In this document: one piece after another, positions 40,483 to 47,673 of the stretch
Numbering within the stretch: position 1 is the first letter of the stretch
How the letters are laid out: the number at the start of each line of letters is the position of its first letter
Origin: Clostridia bacterium
GTDB lineage: Bacteria > Bacillota > Clostridia > Christensenellales > Pumilibacteraceae
NCBI GenBank assembly: GCA_017623455.1
Contig: JAGAPA010000084.1
Span: 1 to 47,673, forward strand
DNA: 47,673 nt
Reading direction: 5' to 3'
Notes under the pieces: model-generated
Databases searched by the model: none
Seen by the model: only the letters and a program-made list of their open reading frames with translations
Told to the model about the DNA's origin: nothing
Made by a program: the position numbers and the translations under genes

Positions 40483-41643
40483 ATGAAGGTAACGGATATC
40501 AAAACTTTTGTGGTGGATTGTTTTAGAACGAACTGGGTTTTCGTAAAAGTATATACCGACGAGGGCATTACGGGCGTGGGTGAAGGCACGCTCGAATATA
40601 AGGAAAAGGCGCTTTGCGGAGCTATAGAGCATATCAAGAGCTATCTTGTAGGAAAAGACCCTCGCAATATCGAAAAGCACTATCACGATATCTATCGCGA
40701 CGCGTACTGGAGAGGCGGTGTTGTTCTTATGAGCGCGCTTTCAGCTGTGGAAATGGCACTTTGGGATATTTTGGGTAAATCGCTTAACGTGCCCGTATAT
40801 CAGCTTTTGGGCGGTAAGGTAAACGACGATTGCCGTATCTACGTAAACGGCTGGTTTGCCGGCGCAAAAACTCCCGAAGAGTTCGGCCAAAAGGCGAAAG
40901 AAGCGGTAAAAAAGGGCGTAACTGCTATGAAGTGGGATCCGTTTGGTAAAAACTATCTTCAGATCTCCAACAAGGATTTAGACACCGCGCTAAAGTGTAT
41001 CGGCGAAGTTCGCGACGCTGTGGGTAAGGACGTAGACCTTCTTATCGAAGCGCACGGAAGATTTGACGTGCCTACGGGTATTAAGATTGCGCAAGAAGTA
41101 GCGCAGTTTAGGCCCATGCTACTTGAAGAGCCCGTTCCGCCAAATAATTTAGAAGCACTCAAAGCAGTTCGTGACAAATCCCCCGTTGCAATCTCGGCAG
41201 GCGAAAGACTGTACACGAGATATGACTATAATCAGCTTTTCCAAATGCGAGCTTGTGACTATATTCAGCCCGACGTATCGCACGCAGGCGGTATTATGGA
41301 GCTTAAGAAAATCGCGTCGATTGCGGAAACTAATTATATTCCGTTTGCACCGCACAACCCAAGCGGACCTATTGCAAATGCCGCAACTCTTCAGCTTGCC
41401 GCGTGCTGTCCAAACTTCTGCATCTTAGAGATCATGTACTCGGACGTAGAGTACAGAAAGTACGTTACAAACGAGAATCTTGTCTACGAAAACGGCAGAA
41501 TCAAGATTGGCGATAAGCCCGGTCTTGGCATCGAGCTTAACGAGGAAGAGTGTCTTAAGCACCCCTACGTAGAGCATAATTTACGCCACTATACAGGCGC
41601 GCTTACCGATATTCGCCCACCCAAAACCGAATTCTACTTCTAA
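40483..41643 (+). CDS. Enolase-superfamily sugar-acid dehydratase (galactonate dehydratase-like)
   Basis: The 386-residue product is of the mandelate racemase/muconate lactonizing enzyme group, close in motif order to D-galactonate dehydratase. An N-terminal capping domain (about 1-115) precedes the barrel. Metal ligands and catalytic residues are visible in MKWDPFGK, LLIEAHGRFD, LLEEPVPP, SAGERLYTRYDY, QPDVSHAGGI and FAPHNPSGP (catalytic His). Expected product is a 2-keto-3-deoxy sugar acid, which the DHDPS-like aldolase at 19519 could in principle cleave. AAGGAG lies before ATG 40483. It is first in a cluster with GH39-like, GH16 and SDR genes. Confidence 0.85.
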   Translation: MKVTDIKTFVVDCFRTNWVFVKVYTDEGITGVGEGTLEYKEKALCGAIEHIKSYLVGKDPRNIEKHYHDIYRDAYWRGGVVLMSALSAVEMALWDILGKSLNVPVYQLLGGKVNDDCRIYVNGWFAGAKTPEEFGQKAKEAVKKGVTAMKWDPFGKNYLQISNKDLDTALKCIGEVRDAVGKDVDLLIEAHGRFDVPTGIKIAQEVAQFRPMLLEEPVPPNNLEALKAVRDKSPVAISAGERLYTRYDYNQLFQMRACDYIQPDVSHAGGIMELKKIASIAETNYIPFAPHNPSGPIANAATLQLAACCPNFCILEIMYSDVEYRKYVTNENLVYENGRIKIGDKPGLGIELNEEECLKHPYVEHNLRHYTGALTDIRPPKTEFYF

Positions 41644-41682
41644 TAGGCAGTGGGTAGACCCAATACTAACCCACACCCCACT

Positions 41683-41771
41683 GTAGGGGCGATTCACGAA
41701 TCGCCCGAATTATTACACGTCTGATATTATCACGATACTCATACTGTAGGGTGACGACTGCCGAATCGCCC
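41683..41771 (+). repeat. GTAGGGGCGATT hairpin repeat and a decayed copy
   Basis: 41683-41706 equals the element at 13031-13054 (GGGCGATT-cacg-AATCGCCC). At 41746-41771 a related sequence (GTAGGGTGACGACTGCC then GAATCGCCC) has lost part of the pairing. They lie between the dehydratase and GH39-like genes. Confidence 0.7.
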
Positions 41772-41816
41772 GAACAACAAAATTCAACGAATAACAAAAC
41801 TTAGGGAGAAAAAAAT

Positions 41817-43238
41817 ATGCATAGACTTATAAAAGTAGGAAAAATTAAACCGTTAGCATCTATTGACAGCAAAAACACCAAGTTTGGTATTGGACTTGAA
41901 AAACTTGACAGAAACGTGTTTGCCCCAAGCAAAACTTACGATAAACTTGGCGAGCTTGGCGCAAAGTACGTGCGTTTGCAATCAGGCTGGGCAAGAACCG
42001 AAAAACAAGAGAACGTATACGACTTTTTATGGCTTGACGAGATAGTAGACAACCTTATTGCACGTGGTATGGAGCCTTGGATTTGTATGTGTTACGGCAA
42101 CGGACTTTATACCGAAAAGGCAAACGAGATCTTTGGTTGCGTAGGCGTTCCACCAATTTTTAGCGAAAGAGAAAAGAATGCTTGGGCAAACTATTGCAAA
42201 GCTACTGCAAAACACTTTGAAGGCAGAGTTAAAATGTACGAGGTTTGGAACGAGCCTGACGGTAATTGGTGTTGGAAACACGGTGCAAGTGGAAAAGAAT
42301 ACGGCGAGTTTGTTATTGCAACGTCAAAAGCAATAAAGAGCGTTGTTCCGTCTGCAAAAATCTTGGCAGGCTCGATTGCAAACAGAAACAATATTGTATG
42401 GACAAAGGATATGTTCGAAACAGGTATTGCGCCATATATTGATGCAATAACATATCACGAATACACCAACGACGAAACGAGAGTATTAGAAACCGTAAGA
42501 TACTACAAAGCGTTTATCAAAAAGTATGGCGAGCATATCAAGCTTATTCAGGGCGAGAGTGGATGTCCGTCAGTTCCCGAAACAAACGGAGCATTAAGAA
42601 ACGGACATTGGAGCGAAGATAAACAAGCAAAGCTTCTTCTTCGCCGTCAGCTTATCGACCTTATTTCCGAAGTTGAATTTTCATCACACTTTACCACCGT
42701 TGATATGATAGAAGCGTTAAACGGCAAGGCAGGTGATCTAAAGAGCTATCTGGATTACGGTTATTTTGGAGTACTTCGAGTAGAATTTGACGAGAACGGG
42801 TTTGCCGTTGGCGAATATGCTAAAAAGCCTTCGTATTACGCATATCAAAACTTTATCGCATTATTTGGACAGGGCGCAAAAAAGCAGGATTTGCCTATTA
42901 TCCTAAAAGGCCCTGACTATACCGAAAAAGTGTTTGGAAACAGCGAAAAGTTACAACGTATGGTAACGCAGGGCTTTGTAAAAGAAAACGGTTCGTCCGC
43001 GTTTTTGTACTATAGACACGCCGATATTATGACGGAAAGCTATGACGGAGTAGTGTCGTTTGCGTGCGATGAAAAGTTGGAAAATATCCGCCTTATTGAC
43101 CTTATGAGCGGTAACGTATACAAGATTCCCGAGCGTATGGTAGAAGATTTAGGTAGTGGATTTATCCGTCTTAACTTCTTGCCCATAAAGGACTATCCTT
43201 TCGCTATCACGTTTGGCGATTTTTGCGAAGTTGAATAA
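41817..43238 (+). CDS. GH39-like clan GH-A glycoside hydrolase
   Basis: The 473-residue product has a TIM barrel with acid/base Glu146 in YEVWNEPDGNW and nucleophile Glu247 in IQGESGCPS. Further landmarks are YVRLQSGWARTE, the MEPWICMCYGNG strand, and DAITYHEY. The order matches GH39-type enzymes (xylosidase/iduronidase group). The C-terminal ~120 residues are a beta sandwich. No signal peptide, so it works inside the cell. AGGGAG lies before ATG 41817. It follows the dehydratase by 173 bases containing hairpin repeats and precedes GH16 by 17 bases. Confidence 0.8.
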   Translation: MHRLIKVGKIKPLASIDSKNTKFGIGLEKLDRNVFAPSKTYDKLGELGAKYVRLQSGWARTEKQENVYDFLWLDEIVDNLIARGMEPWICMCYGNGLYTEKANEIFGCVGVPPIFSEREKNAWANYCKATAKHFEGRVKMYEVWNEPDGNWCWKHGASGKEYGEFVIATSKAIKSVVPSAKILAGSIANRNNIVWTKDMFETGIAPYIDAITYHEYTNDETRVLETVRYYKAFIKKYGEHIKLIQGESGCPSVPETNGALRNGHWSEDKQAKLLLRRQLIDLISEVEFSSHFTTVDMIEALNGKAGDLKSYLDYGYFGVLRVEFDENGFAVGEYAKKPSYYAYQNFIALFGQGAKKQDLPIILKGPDYTEKVFGNSEKLQRMVTQGFVKENGSSAFLYYRHADIMTESYDGVVSFACDEKLENIRLIDLMSGNVYKIPERMVEDLGSGFIRLNFLPIKDYPFAITFGDFCEVE

Positions 43239-43255
43239 AAAGGAGTTAGAAAAAG

Positions 43256-44110
43256 ATGAAAAAGTACGAAGTAGAAAATCACGAATACAGCTTACTTCCC
43301 AAAGACAAAGAGTGGAAGCTCGTTTGGTCGGACGAGTTTGACGGCGATACTTTGGATGAGAGTAAGTGGAGCTTCAGACTTAATTATTGGGGAATGCCGT
43401 TTGACGGATTTACCGATAAAGGCGTATATCTTGACGGAAACAGTAACCTTGTTTTTAAGCCTACTATCGTGGACGGAAGGCTCTGCACGTCACAGCTTCA
43501 GACGGGCGAAAACAGCTTTGACTGTCTTGACTTTGAGGGAGCAATCAAAAACCGTATCGAGCGTAATCACGGAGATAATCCTTGGGGACACCAAGTGGAA
43601 ATCTGGCCTTTCAAGCCCTTAAAAAAAGCCAAGTTTGCACACCGTTACGGCTATTATGAGGCAAGAGTAAAGTTCCAGAAATGCCCGTTCTGGTGGAGTG
43701 CATTCTGGACGCAGACTCCCACGATAGGAGCGTCTGCAAACCCCGAGTATGCAGGCGTTGAGAGCGATATTATGGAGTATTTCGTGGACGGAACGCTCAC
43801 GTCTGGAAATATTTACAACGGTTACGGCAAACAGTTCAGCGAAACCGCAAGAATTCACTATCCGTACGCAGGTGATGACGAGTGGCACCGCTTTGGAATG
43901 TCGTGGGACGAAAACGGCTACGTATTCTACTTTGACGGCAAGGAAACGGCAAGAAGCAGCGAGCCAGTATCCAAGGTTGAGCAGTTTGTGCTCCTTACAA
44001 CCGAAATTCAAGGCTACAGATCGGACGAGCCCAAAACGAGCTGGACGGAAGAAGAGCTTAATGACAGATTTATTGTAGACTACGTAAGAGTATTTGACGA
44101 GGTAAAATAG
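43256..44110 (+). CDS. GH16-family glycoside hydrolase without signal peptide
   Basis: The 284-residue product has the beta-jelly-roll GH16 fold: WKLVWSDEFDGDTLDESKW at the start, WGHQVEIWPF, YGYYEARVKFQKCPFWWSAFW. The catalytic motif ESDIME has Glu169 (nucleophile), Asp171 and Glu174 (acid/base), the beta-bulge form. DEWHRFGMSWDENGYVFYFDGKE is the usual later strand. GH16 enzymes normally cut beta-glucans, porphyran, agar or carrageenan outside the cell. Here the N-terminus (KKYEVENHEYSLLPK) has no export signal. AAGGAG precedes ATG 43256. The stop codon is one base before the SDR gene. Confidence 0.85.
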   Translation: MKKYEVENHEYSLLPKDKEWKLVWSDEFDGDTLDESKWSFRLNYWGMPFDGFTDKGVYLDGNSNLVFKPTIVDGRLCTSQLQTGENSFDCLDFEGAIKNRIERNHGDNPWGHQVEIWPFKPLKKAKFAHRYGYYEARVKFQKCPFWWSAFWTQTPTIGASANPEYAGVESDIMEYFVDGTLTSGNIYNGYGKQFSETARIHYPYAGDDEWHRFGMSWDENGYVFYFDGKETARSSEPVSKVEQFVLLTTEIQGYRSDEPKTSWTEEELNDRFIVDYVRVFDEVK

Positions 44111-44111
44111 T

Positions 44112-44909
44112 ATGGAAAGAAAAACTGCACTAGTTACGGGTGCTTGTGTAAATACGGGCTACGCCATAGCCCAAAAATTCATTGCGGAAAACTGGAACGT
44201 GGTAATCACGGGCAGAGATCAGGCAAGAGTGGATGAGGCTGTAGCAAAGCTTTCTAAAGAAAAGAAGGACGGGTTCGTTATGGGCTATGCAATCTCGCCC
44301 ACCGACAAAAACGGTAACGTTGACGAGCAGTCCGCTGAGCAAATGTTTGTATATCTTGACGAAAAAAATATAAGCATCGATGCTCTCGTGCTTAACGCCG
44401 CACACCTTGGCGTTGGCATAAAAATCTTCGAAAGTCCGCTGTCTGATTTTGTAAACGTGCTTAACGTAAACACTGTATGGAATTACTGTTTGGTCGAAAA
44501 ATGTGCAATACGTATGCGAGAAAAACGTGACGGAAGCATAATTTTTATCAATTCAAACACTGCATACAGAGCCATTCCAGACCGCATCGCATATTCTGCA
44601 TCAAAGGGTGCTCAGCTTGGTATGATGCGCGCTTTAGCTCTGGATTTAGGCAAATATAATATCAGAGTAAACGCAGTTCTTCCCGGTATGATCTGGACAA
44701 CAAGATGGGATAACGACTACGAGTTTTACAGCAATATCCCCTCAGCCTACACACCCCTTCGCGACGTAGCAAGAGGTAGTGATATAGCGGACGGCGTGTG
44801 GTACTTTGCATCTTCTGCTCGCAACACCACGGGTGCAGAGCTTACCATAGACGGTGGCAACACCATTCAGCTCTATCCCCTCATCCCCGACAATAAAATT
44901 AAACCCTAA
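44112..44909 (+). CDS. SDR-family oxidoreductase
   Basis: The 265-residue product has a Rossmann fold with a variant cofactor motif TGACVNTGYAIA at 10-20, VLNAAH, FINSNT with Ser148, and the YSASK dyad Tyr161/Lys165, with GMIWTTRWD after it. The C-terminal GAELTIDGGN is typical of classical SDRs. The likely reaction is NAD(P)-dependent oxidation of a sugar or sugar acid in the pathway served by the neighbouring dehydratase, which is inferred. GAGGT at the end of the GH16 gene serves as its ribosome site. It is the last gene of the cluster, with a terminator directly downstream. Confidence 0.85.
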   Translation: MERKTALVTGACVNTGYAIAQKFIAENWNVVITGRDQARVDEAVAKLSKEKKDGFVMGYAISPTDKNGNVDEQSAEQMFVYLDEKNISIDALVLNAAHLGVGIKIFESPLSDFVNVLNVNTVWNYCLVEKCAIRMREKRDGSIIFINSNTAYRAIPDRIAYSASKGAQLGMMRALALDLGKYNIRVNAVLPGMIWTTRWDNDYEFYSNIPSAYTPLRDVARGSDIADGVWYFASSARNTTGAELTIDGGNTIQLYPLIPDNKIKP

Positions 44910-44917
44910 CTAACTAT

Positions 44918-44946
44918 AATCCCCGACCCTTTCGGGGATTTTTCTT
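44918..44946 (+). terminator. Terminator of the dehydratase/GH39/GH16/SDR cluster
   Basis: AATCCCCGA (44918-44926), loop CCCT, TTCGGGGATT (44931-44940), followed by TTTC. Confidence 0.9.
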
Positions 44947-44959
44947 ATCCTACCCGCCC

Positions 44960-45320
44960 CAAAAAAACAACCCACCGCTTGCCCCTACACAACCCCACTG
45001 TATAACACCAATTTTTCGCCCACCCCCACCGTTTGCCCTTACACACCCCACTGTATAACACCAATTTTTCGCCCACCCCCACCGTTTGCCCTTACACACC
45101 CCACTGTATAACACCAATTTTTCGCCCACCCCCACAGCTTGCTCCCACACAACCCTACTGTATAACTCCCATTTCTCGCCCCCACAGCTTTGCCCCACAC
45201 AACTCCACTGTGTAACCCCAATTTCTCGCCCACCCCACAGCTTTGCCCCACACAACCCCACTGTATAACCCCAATTTCTCGCCCCACAGCTTGTCACCAC
45301 AACCCACTGTATAAACACAC
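44960..45320 (+). repeat. C-rich ~53-bp tandem repeat array
   Basis: The anchor ACTGTATAA or its variant begins at 44997, 45050, 45103, 45157, 45207, 45260 and 45306 (periods 53, 53, 54, 50, 53 and 46). The second and third units are almost identical, and later units drift. The plus strand has almost no G outside GCCC and CTGT, so the minus strand is strongly G-rich with repeated GGGGGTGGG tracts. Apparent frames on both strands are low-complexity translations, not genes. Confidence 0.9.
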
Positions 45321-45333
45321 AATCCAAATGTAC

Positions 45334-45353
45334 GGGCGATTCACGAATCGCCC
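45334..45353 (+). repeat. GGGCGATT hairpin repeat
   Basis: Third exact stem copy (GGGCGATT-cacg-AATCGCCC), at the right edge of the C-rich array. Bases 45354-45476 show nothing further recognisable. Confidence 0.7.
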
Positions 45354-45476
45354 CCCCCAATCACAGCCAATCTTGTCCTGTTGTTTGGGGATATAAAGGG
45401 TAAGATTTTGATAGTTTAATGGATTGCATAACACAAAATCTCACATACGTATTATGGAAAACATGACAAAATAAAC

Positions 45477-45515
45477 AAACAGCTCCAACACTTTTTAAGC
45501 GTTGGAGCTGTTTTT
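45477..45515 (-). terminator. Terminator of the DHFR-like/flavin reductase operon
   Basis: AAACAGCTCCAAC (45477-45489) pairs perfectly with GTTGGAGCTGTTT (45501-45513) around an 11-nt loop. It can act in either direction. Confidence 0.9.
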
Positions 45516-45578
45516 ATAATGCAATATTACTTATTTTATTCTTGTTTTTATAATGCAATATTACTTATTTTATTCTTG
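45511..45578. repeat. 34-bp tandem duplication over the DHFR-like stop codon
   Basis: TTTTTATAATGCAATATTAC plus the rest of a 34-base unit (45511-45544) is repeated exactly at 45545-45578. The second copy contains the last codons and stop of the minus-strand gene. Confidence 0.9.
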
Positions 45579-46272
45579 TTTTTCTAAGGTGAATGGAGTG
45601 CATAACCTGCATATTGTAGGTTTTAATCTGCTTTAATGCAAACTTTTTGGGGTTGAACTTTGCGTTTACAAAAAGGTCGATACCGTCACTTACCTTAGGA
45701 CAAAGCACAAGGCTTATTTCGTCAATAAGGTCTGCGTTATAAAAGAGTGTGTTAGTCTTTCCGCCACCCTCAAGTAACAGCTTCTTTATTCCAAACAGCG
45801 AGTACAGCTTTTTCGCCATAAGCTTTGCGTCTATCTCTTCCTCTCCGCAAATAATATACGAAATATTCTTTTTGCGCAAAAATGCAAGATACTCGTCCTT
45901 AACCTGATTTGTAACTACTTCAATAACGTGCGCGTTGTCGTACCCGGGGTCTTCGTCTTTGATGATATCATTCTTCCAGCCAAGCACGCCGTGCGGATCG
46001 ATGGCAACAGCGTAGTAGCCGTGCTTTTTCGCAACGAAATCCTCTCTGATTGCAGGTAAGTCCTTGTACGCAGAAAGGCGAGGACGATAGCCCTTTGTAA
46101 AGCTCTCCTCCATAGTAATTCTTCCGCAAGCGTATGCGTCCGCTTTGTATTCGCGGTTGATTCTGTAATACTCATCGGTTGCAACCTTTCCTGCATCCGT
46201 GTTCAAAAATTCCCCGGTAATCTTGCTGTTAACAGAGGTTACCATGTGCATAATAATATAAGGTCTGTTCAT
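45565..46272 (-). CDS. RibD C-terminal/dihydrofolate reductase-like oxidoreductase
   Basis: The 235-residue product starts at the ATG whose complement is 46270-46272. AGAGGAA lies upstream, and a longer frame would overlap the neighbour. RibD-C/DHFR landmarks: RPYIIMHMVTSVNSKITG, EYYRINREYKADAYACGRITMEES, YAVAIDPHGVLGW, YIICGEEEIDAKLMAKKL, and GIKKLLLEGGGKTNTLF with the NADPH-binding Gly stretch, then LIDEISLVLCPKVSDG. It probably reduces a pteridine- or flavin-related or other carbonyl compound with NADPH. It is 13 bases downstream of the flavin reductase-like gene, in one operon. Confidence 0.85.
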   Translation of the reverse strand: MNRPYIIMHMVTSVNSKITGEFLNTDAGKVATDEYYRINREYKADAYACGRITMEESFTKGYRPRLSAYKDLPAIREDFVAKKHGYYAVAIDPHGVLGWKNDIIKDEDPGYDNAHVIEVVTNQVKDEYLAFLRKKNISYIICGEEEIDAKLMAKKLYSLFGIKKLLLEGGGKTNTLFYNADLIDEISLVLCPKVSDGIDLFVNAKFNPKKFALKQIKTYNMQVMHSIHLRKTRIK

Positions 46273-46285
46273 TTTTCTATTCCTC

Positions 46286-46846
46286 TTATCTAATAAGTTT
46301 TTTTCCGTCACTAAAAGCATTGCCCGCCTTGTCGCCAAGCGTGTAGTACGAATGAGATGTAGGATCGTAAACAATGGGATCAACCTTCTTAACGTCCACT
46401 TTATCTCCGTCCAAAACGTTCTCGTCAGCCGAAACGTTAACGATTTTGCCTATAAGAATTTCATTCTCTTCGTCATAGCTTATCATCTCACATTCTAAAG
46501 CGAGTGGAAGCGATGTGATAACGGGCGCGTTAACGAACTTACTTTTCTCGTATTTCCACTTGGTATTTTTAAGCTTGTCTGCGGTCTTGTTGCCCGAAAC
46601 GATGCCAACGTAGTCGGCTTGTACGGTATTTTCCGCGTTTGCCGTGCCCACGCAAAACGCCTTGGTTGCCAAAATATTTTTTGTCGTTTTGTGGCTTGCA
46701 GTAAGAACAATAAGAACCTTGTCCATATCGCAAATCGTACCCCATGCCGCGTTCATAGCGTTGCCATTTCCGTTCTCGTCATACGCCGATACGATAAGCA
46801 CGGGCATGGGAAGAACGTAGGGTTTTACTCCTAAATCTTTTCTCAT
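46286..46846 (-). CDS. Flavin reductase-like (DIM6/NTAB) FMN-binding protein
   Basis: The 186-residue product is of the FMN-binding split-barrel, flavin reductase-like group: PMPVLIVSAYDENGNGNAMNAAWGTICDMDKVLIVLTASHKTTKNILATKAFCVGTAN in segments, then YVGIVSGNKTADKL, LPLALECEMIS and ILIGKIVNVSADENVLD. Such proteins use NAD(P)H to reduce FMN or act as quinone/aromatic reductases. GAGGAAAG precedes the ATG. First gene of a two-gene operon with the DHFR-like enzyme and driven by a consensus promoter. Confidence 0.88.
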   Translation of the reverse strand: MRKDLGVKPYVLPMPVLIVSAYDENGNGNAMNAAWGTICDMDKVLIVLTASHKTTKNILATKAFCVGTANAENTVQADYVGIVSGNKTADKLKNTKWKYEKSKFVNAPVITSLPLALECEMISYDEENEILIGKIVNVSADENVLDGDKVDVKKVDPIVYDPTSHSYYTLGDKAGNAFSDGKKLIR

Positions 46847-46892
46847 ACTTTCCTCGTAAATGTTTTAGTTATTGAGTTAATCACTATTTTTT

Positions 46893-46921
46893 ATTATAAC
46901 ACTTTCAATCTATTTTGTCAA
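46893..46921 (-). promoter_or_regulatory. Consensus promoter of the flavin reductase operon
   Basis: On the minus strand, TTGACA (46921-46916), 17 nt, TATAAT (46898-46893): a full consensus match. Confidence 0.9.
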
Positions 46922-46978
46922 TACCGCAAAGATAAAAGAATAGAACAAACACTTGTTTAATTGCGTAATTTGGCATAA

Positions 46979-47012
46979 AAAAACGCTTAGCCTTGTTAGG
47001 TTAAGCATCTTT
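46979..47012 (-). terminator. Terminator of the TM2-like gene
   Basis: GCTTAGCC (46985-46992) pairs with GGTTAAGC (46999-47006) with one mismatch. A T run follows on the minus strand. Confidence 0.8.
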
Positions 47013-47026
47013 TTGTTTTTTTGTGA

Positions 47027-47290
47027 TTAGGGTTGAACCGCGTTGGGAATATTGGGAACTCCCATGGAAAGATTCATCTTCTTTTCAGCGTAGTCTTCGT
47101 CTTTCATGCAAAGAACTTTAACACCGAGAATAATTCCCATAATCTCGTTAATAAGTCCAATAATACCGAACGTTACAACGTTGAGAACAATTCTAATAAC
47201 GCCAGTCTTAACCTGACCTTGCATAAAGCAGGGTACGCCAATAGCGTTGAAGATGATGCACATTACACCAAACAAAATCTTGTTATCCAT
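47027..47290 (-). CDS. Small TM2-like membrane protein
   Basis: The 87-residue product starts at the ATG complementary to 47288-47290 with AGGAGG upstream. Earlier in-frame starts precede this site. Two TM segments (about 5-22 and 32-60) flank a short GVPCFMQGQVKTGVIR loop. This resembles the TM2-type pattern of an aromatic and Gly-Gln loop followed by RI/RL and a second helix ending in KVLCMKDEDYAEK. Family assignment is tentative and function unknown. Own promoter and terminator. Confidence 0.7.
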   Translation of the reverse strand: MDNKILFGVMCIIFNAIGVPCFMQGQVKTGVIRIVLNVVTFGIIGLINEIMGIILGVKVLCMKDEDYAEKKMNLSMGVPNIPNAVQP

Positions 47291-47320
47291 TTTCCTTTTC
47301 CTCCTTTTATATGTATCATT

Positions 47321-47349
47321 ATTATACACCATTGCAATGCGGTTGTCAA
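47321..47349 (-). promoter_or_regulatory. Consensus promoter of the TM2-like gene
   Basis: On the minus strand, TTGACA (47349-47344), 17 nt, TATAAT (47326-47321): a full consensus match. Confidence 0.9.
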
Positions 47350-47413
47350 CACCTATTTTATAATTTGTCAAAATAATATACAAATCGCGTCTATAACGTT
47401 AGTTTTATATTAA

Positions 47414-47673
47414 GGCTCAGTCGCAACAGTAGGTTGATATTTCAAGCGTAACGCTTGACCTAAATAGTATGCCGTACAAAGAAAAGTACAAACTTTAGTG
47501 GGTTTTTGAATTTTGATATGACTTATAGCTTTTTAGTACCGCTACGAAATACAGCGTGTTTTGTTCGGTTACAGAATTTAAATTATTATATTTAGAGCAA
47601 AAGTGCTTACAAAATCTGTGTTATTGTTTTGCTAAATAACAATATTGGGAGTACGCCTGCGTACCGCCATTAC
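47414..47673 (+). repeat. Dispersed noncoding element, copy B (reaches window edge)
   Basis: Aligns end to end with 18160-18433, from GGCTCAGTCGCAACAG to a GTACGCctGCGTAC hairpin and CCGCCATTAC. It lacks 14 bases present in copy A (after GGTTACAGA). It lies in an AT-rich intergenic region and is cut by the window end. Confidence 0.85.

Noticed and set aside
44950-45396. Gly/Trp-rich or Pro/Thr-rich frames on both strands of the C-rich array
   Set aside because: They are low-complexity translations of a noncoding tandem repeat on both strands at once, without ribosome sites.

Overview
This window reads as chromosomal DNA of an uncultured, anaerobic, gut-type member of the Clostridia (Bacillota). 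That is inferred from the strong AAGGAGG-type ribosome binding sites, consensus TTGACA-17-TATAAT promoters, a SipW-type signal peptidase with SipW-tagged exoproteins, DegV, PucR-type, SstT, ApbE/NusG-II/Gx-transporter and DUF6273 families, and moderate GC. A Christensenellales-like lineage is plausible, but no rRNA is present to prove it. I see no tRNA, rRNA, CRISPR array, phage gene or transposase.

Region 1 (1-10.47 kb) is a surface-protein island. It holds the end of a SipW-tagged protein with a duplicated unnamed domain, a 1,859-residue SipW-tagged beta-helix protein ending in a Hint (intein/hedgehog-like) domain, a SipW-type signal peptidase with a cytoplasmic coiled coil, and two small SipW-tagged proteins. 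The peptidase presumably processes all four substrates.

Region 2 (7.1-8.0, 10.5-10.86, 12.8-13.6 kb) is intergenic DNA packed with short hairpin-forming dispersed repeats. In one family the second stem differs between copies while base pairing is kept. The same region carries an EEP-family phosphohydrolase and a beta-lactamase-fold serine hydrolase.

Region 3 (13.6-27.2 kb) holds an intracellular GH5-like glycosidase, a membrane protein whose apparent 5' leader consists of four ~93-bp tandem repeats, a TIGR04076 protein and a VTT/TVP38 membrane protein. These are followed by a carbohydrate block: AraC regulator, DHDPS/NAL-family aldolase, second AraC regulator, DUF5107-TPR protein, DUF6067-like glycoside-hydrolase-fold protein and an SstT-type transporter.

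Region 4 (27.4-35.5 kb) has a DUF1461 membrane protein and an apparent eight-gene operon: degV, apbE, NusG-II protein, Gx transporter, tyrS, yigZ-like, PucR-type regulator and an MFS carrier. It combines flavinylation-type redox genes with housekeeping genes and ends in a perfect-palindrome terminator identical in core to the one after sstT.

Region 5 (35.6-47.7 kb) has a zinc-ribbon/TIR/coiled-coil/DUF6273 protein, a small membrane protein, and a third AraC regulator divergent from a catabolic cluster (galactonate-dehydratase-like enolase, GH39-like, GH16, SDR). It also has a C-rich ~53-bp tandem array, a RibD-C/DHFR-like and flavin-reductase pair, and a TM2-like small protein. The window ends inside the second copy of a 260-274 bp noncoding repeat whose first copy lies at 18.16 kb.

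The glycosidases here lack signal peptides, so the carbohydrate genes appear to work on imported oligosaccharides. The parts that look least described are the SipW/Hint exoprotein cassette, the TIR-DUF6273 protein, and the structured repeat families.
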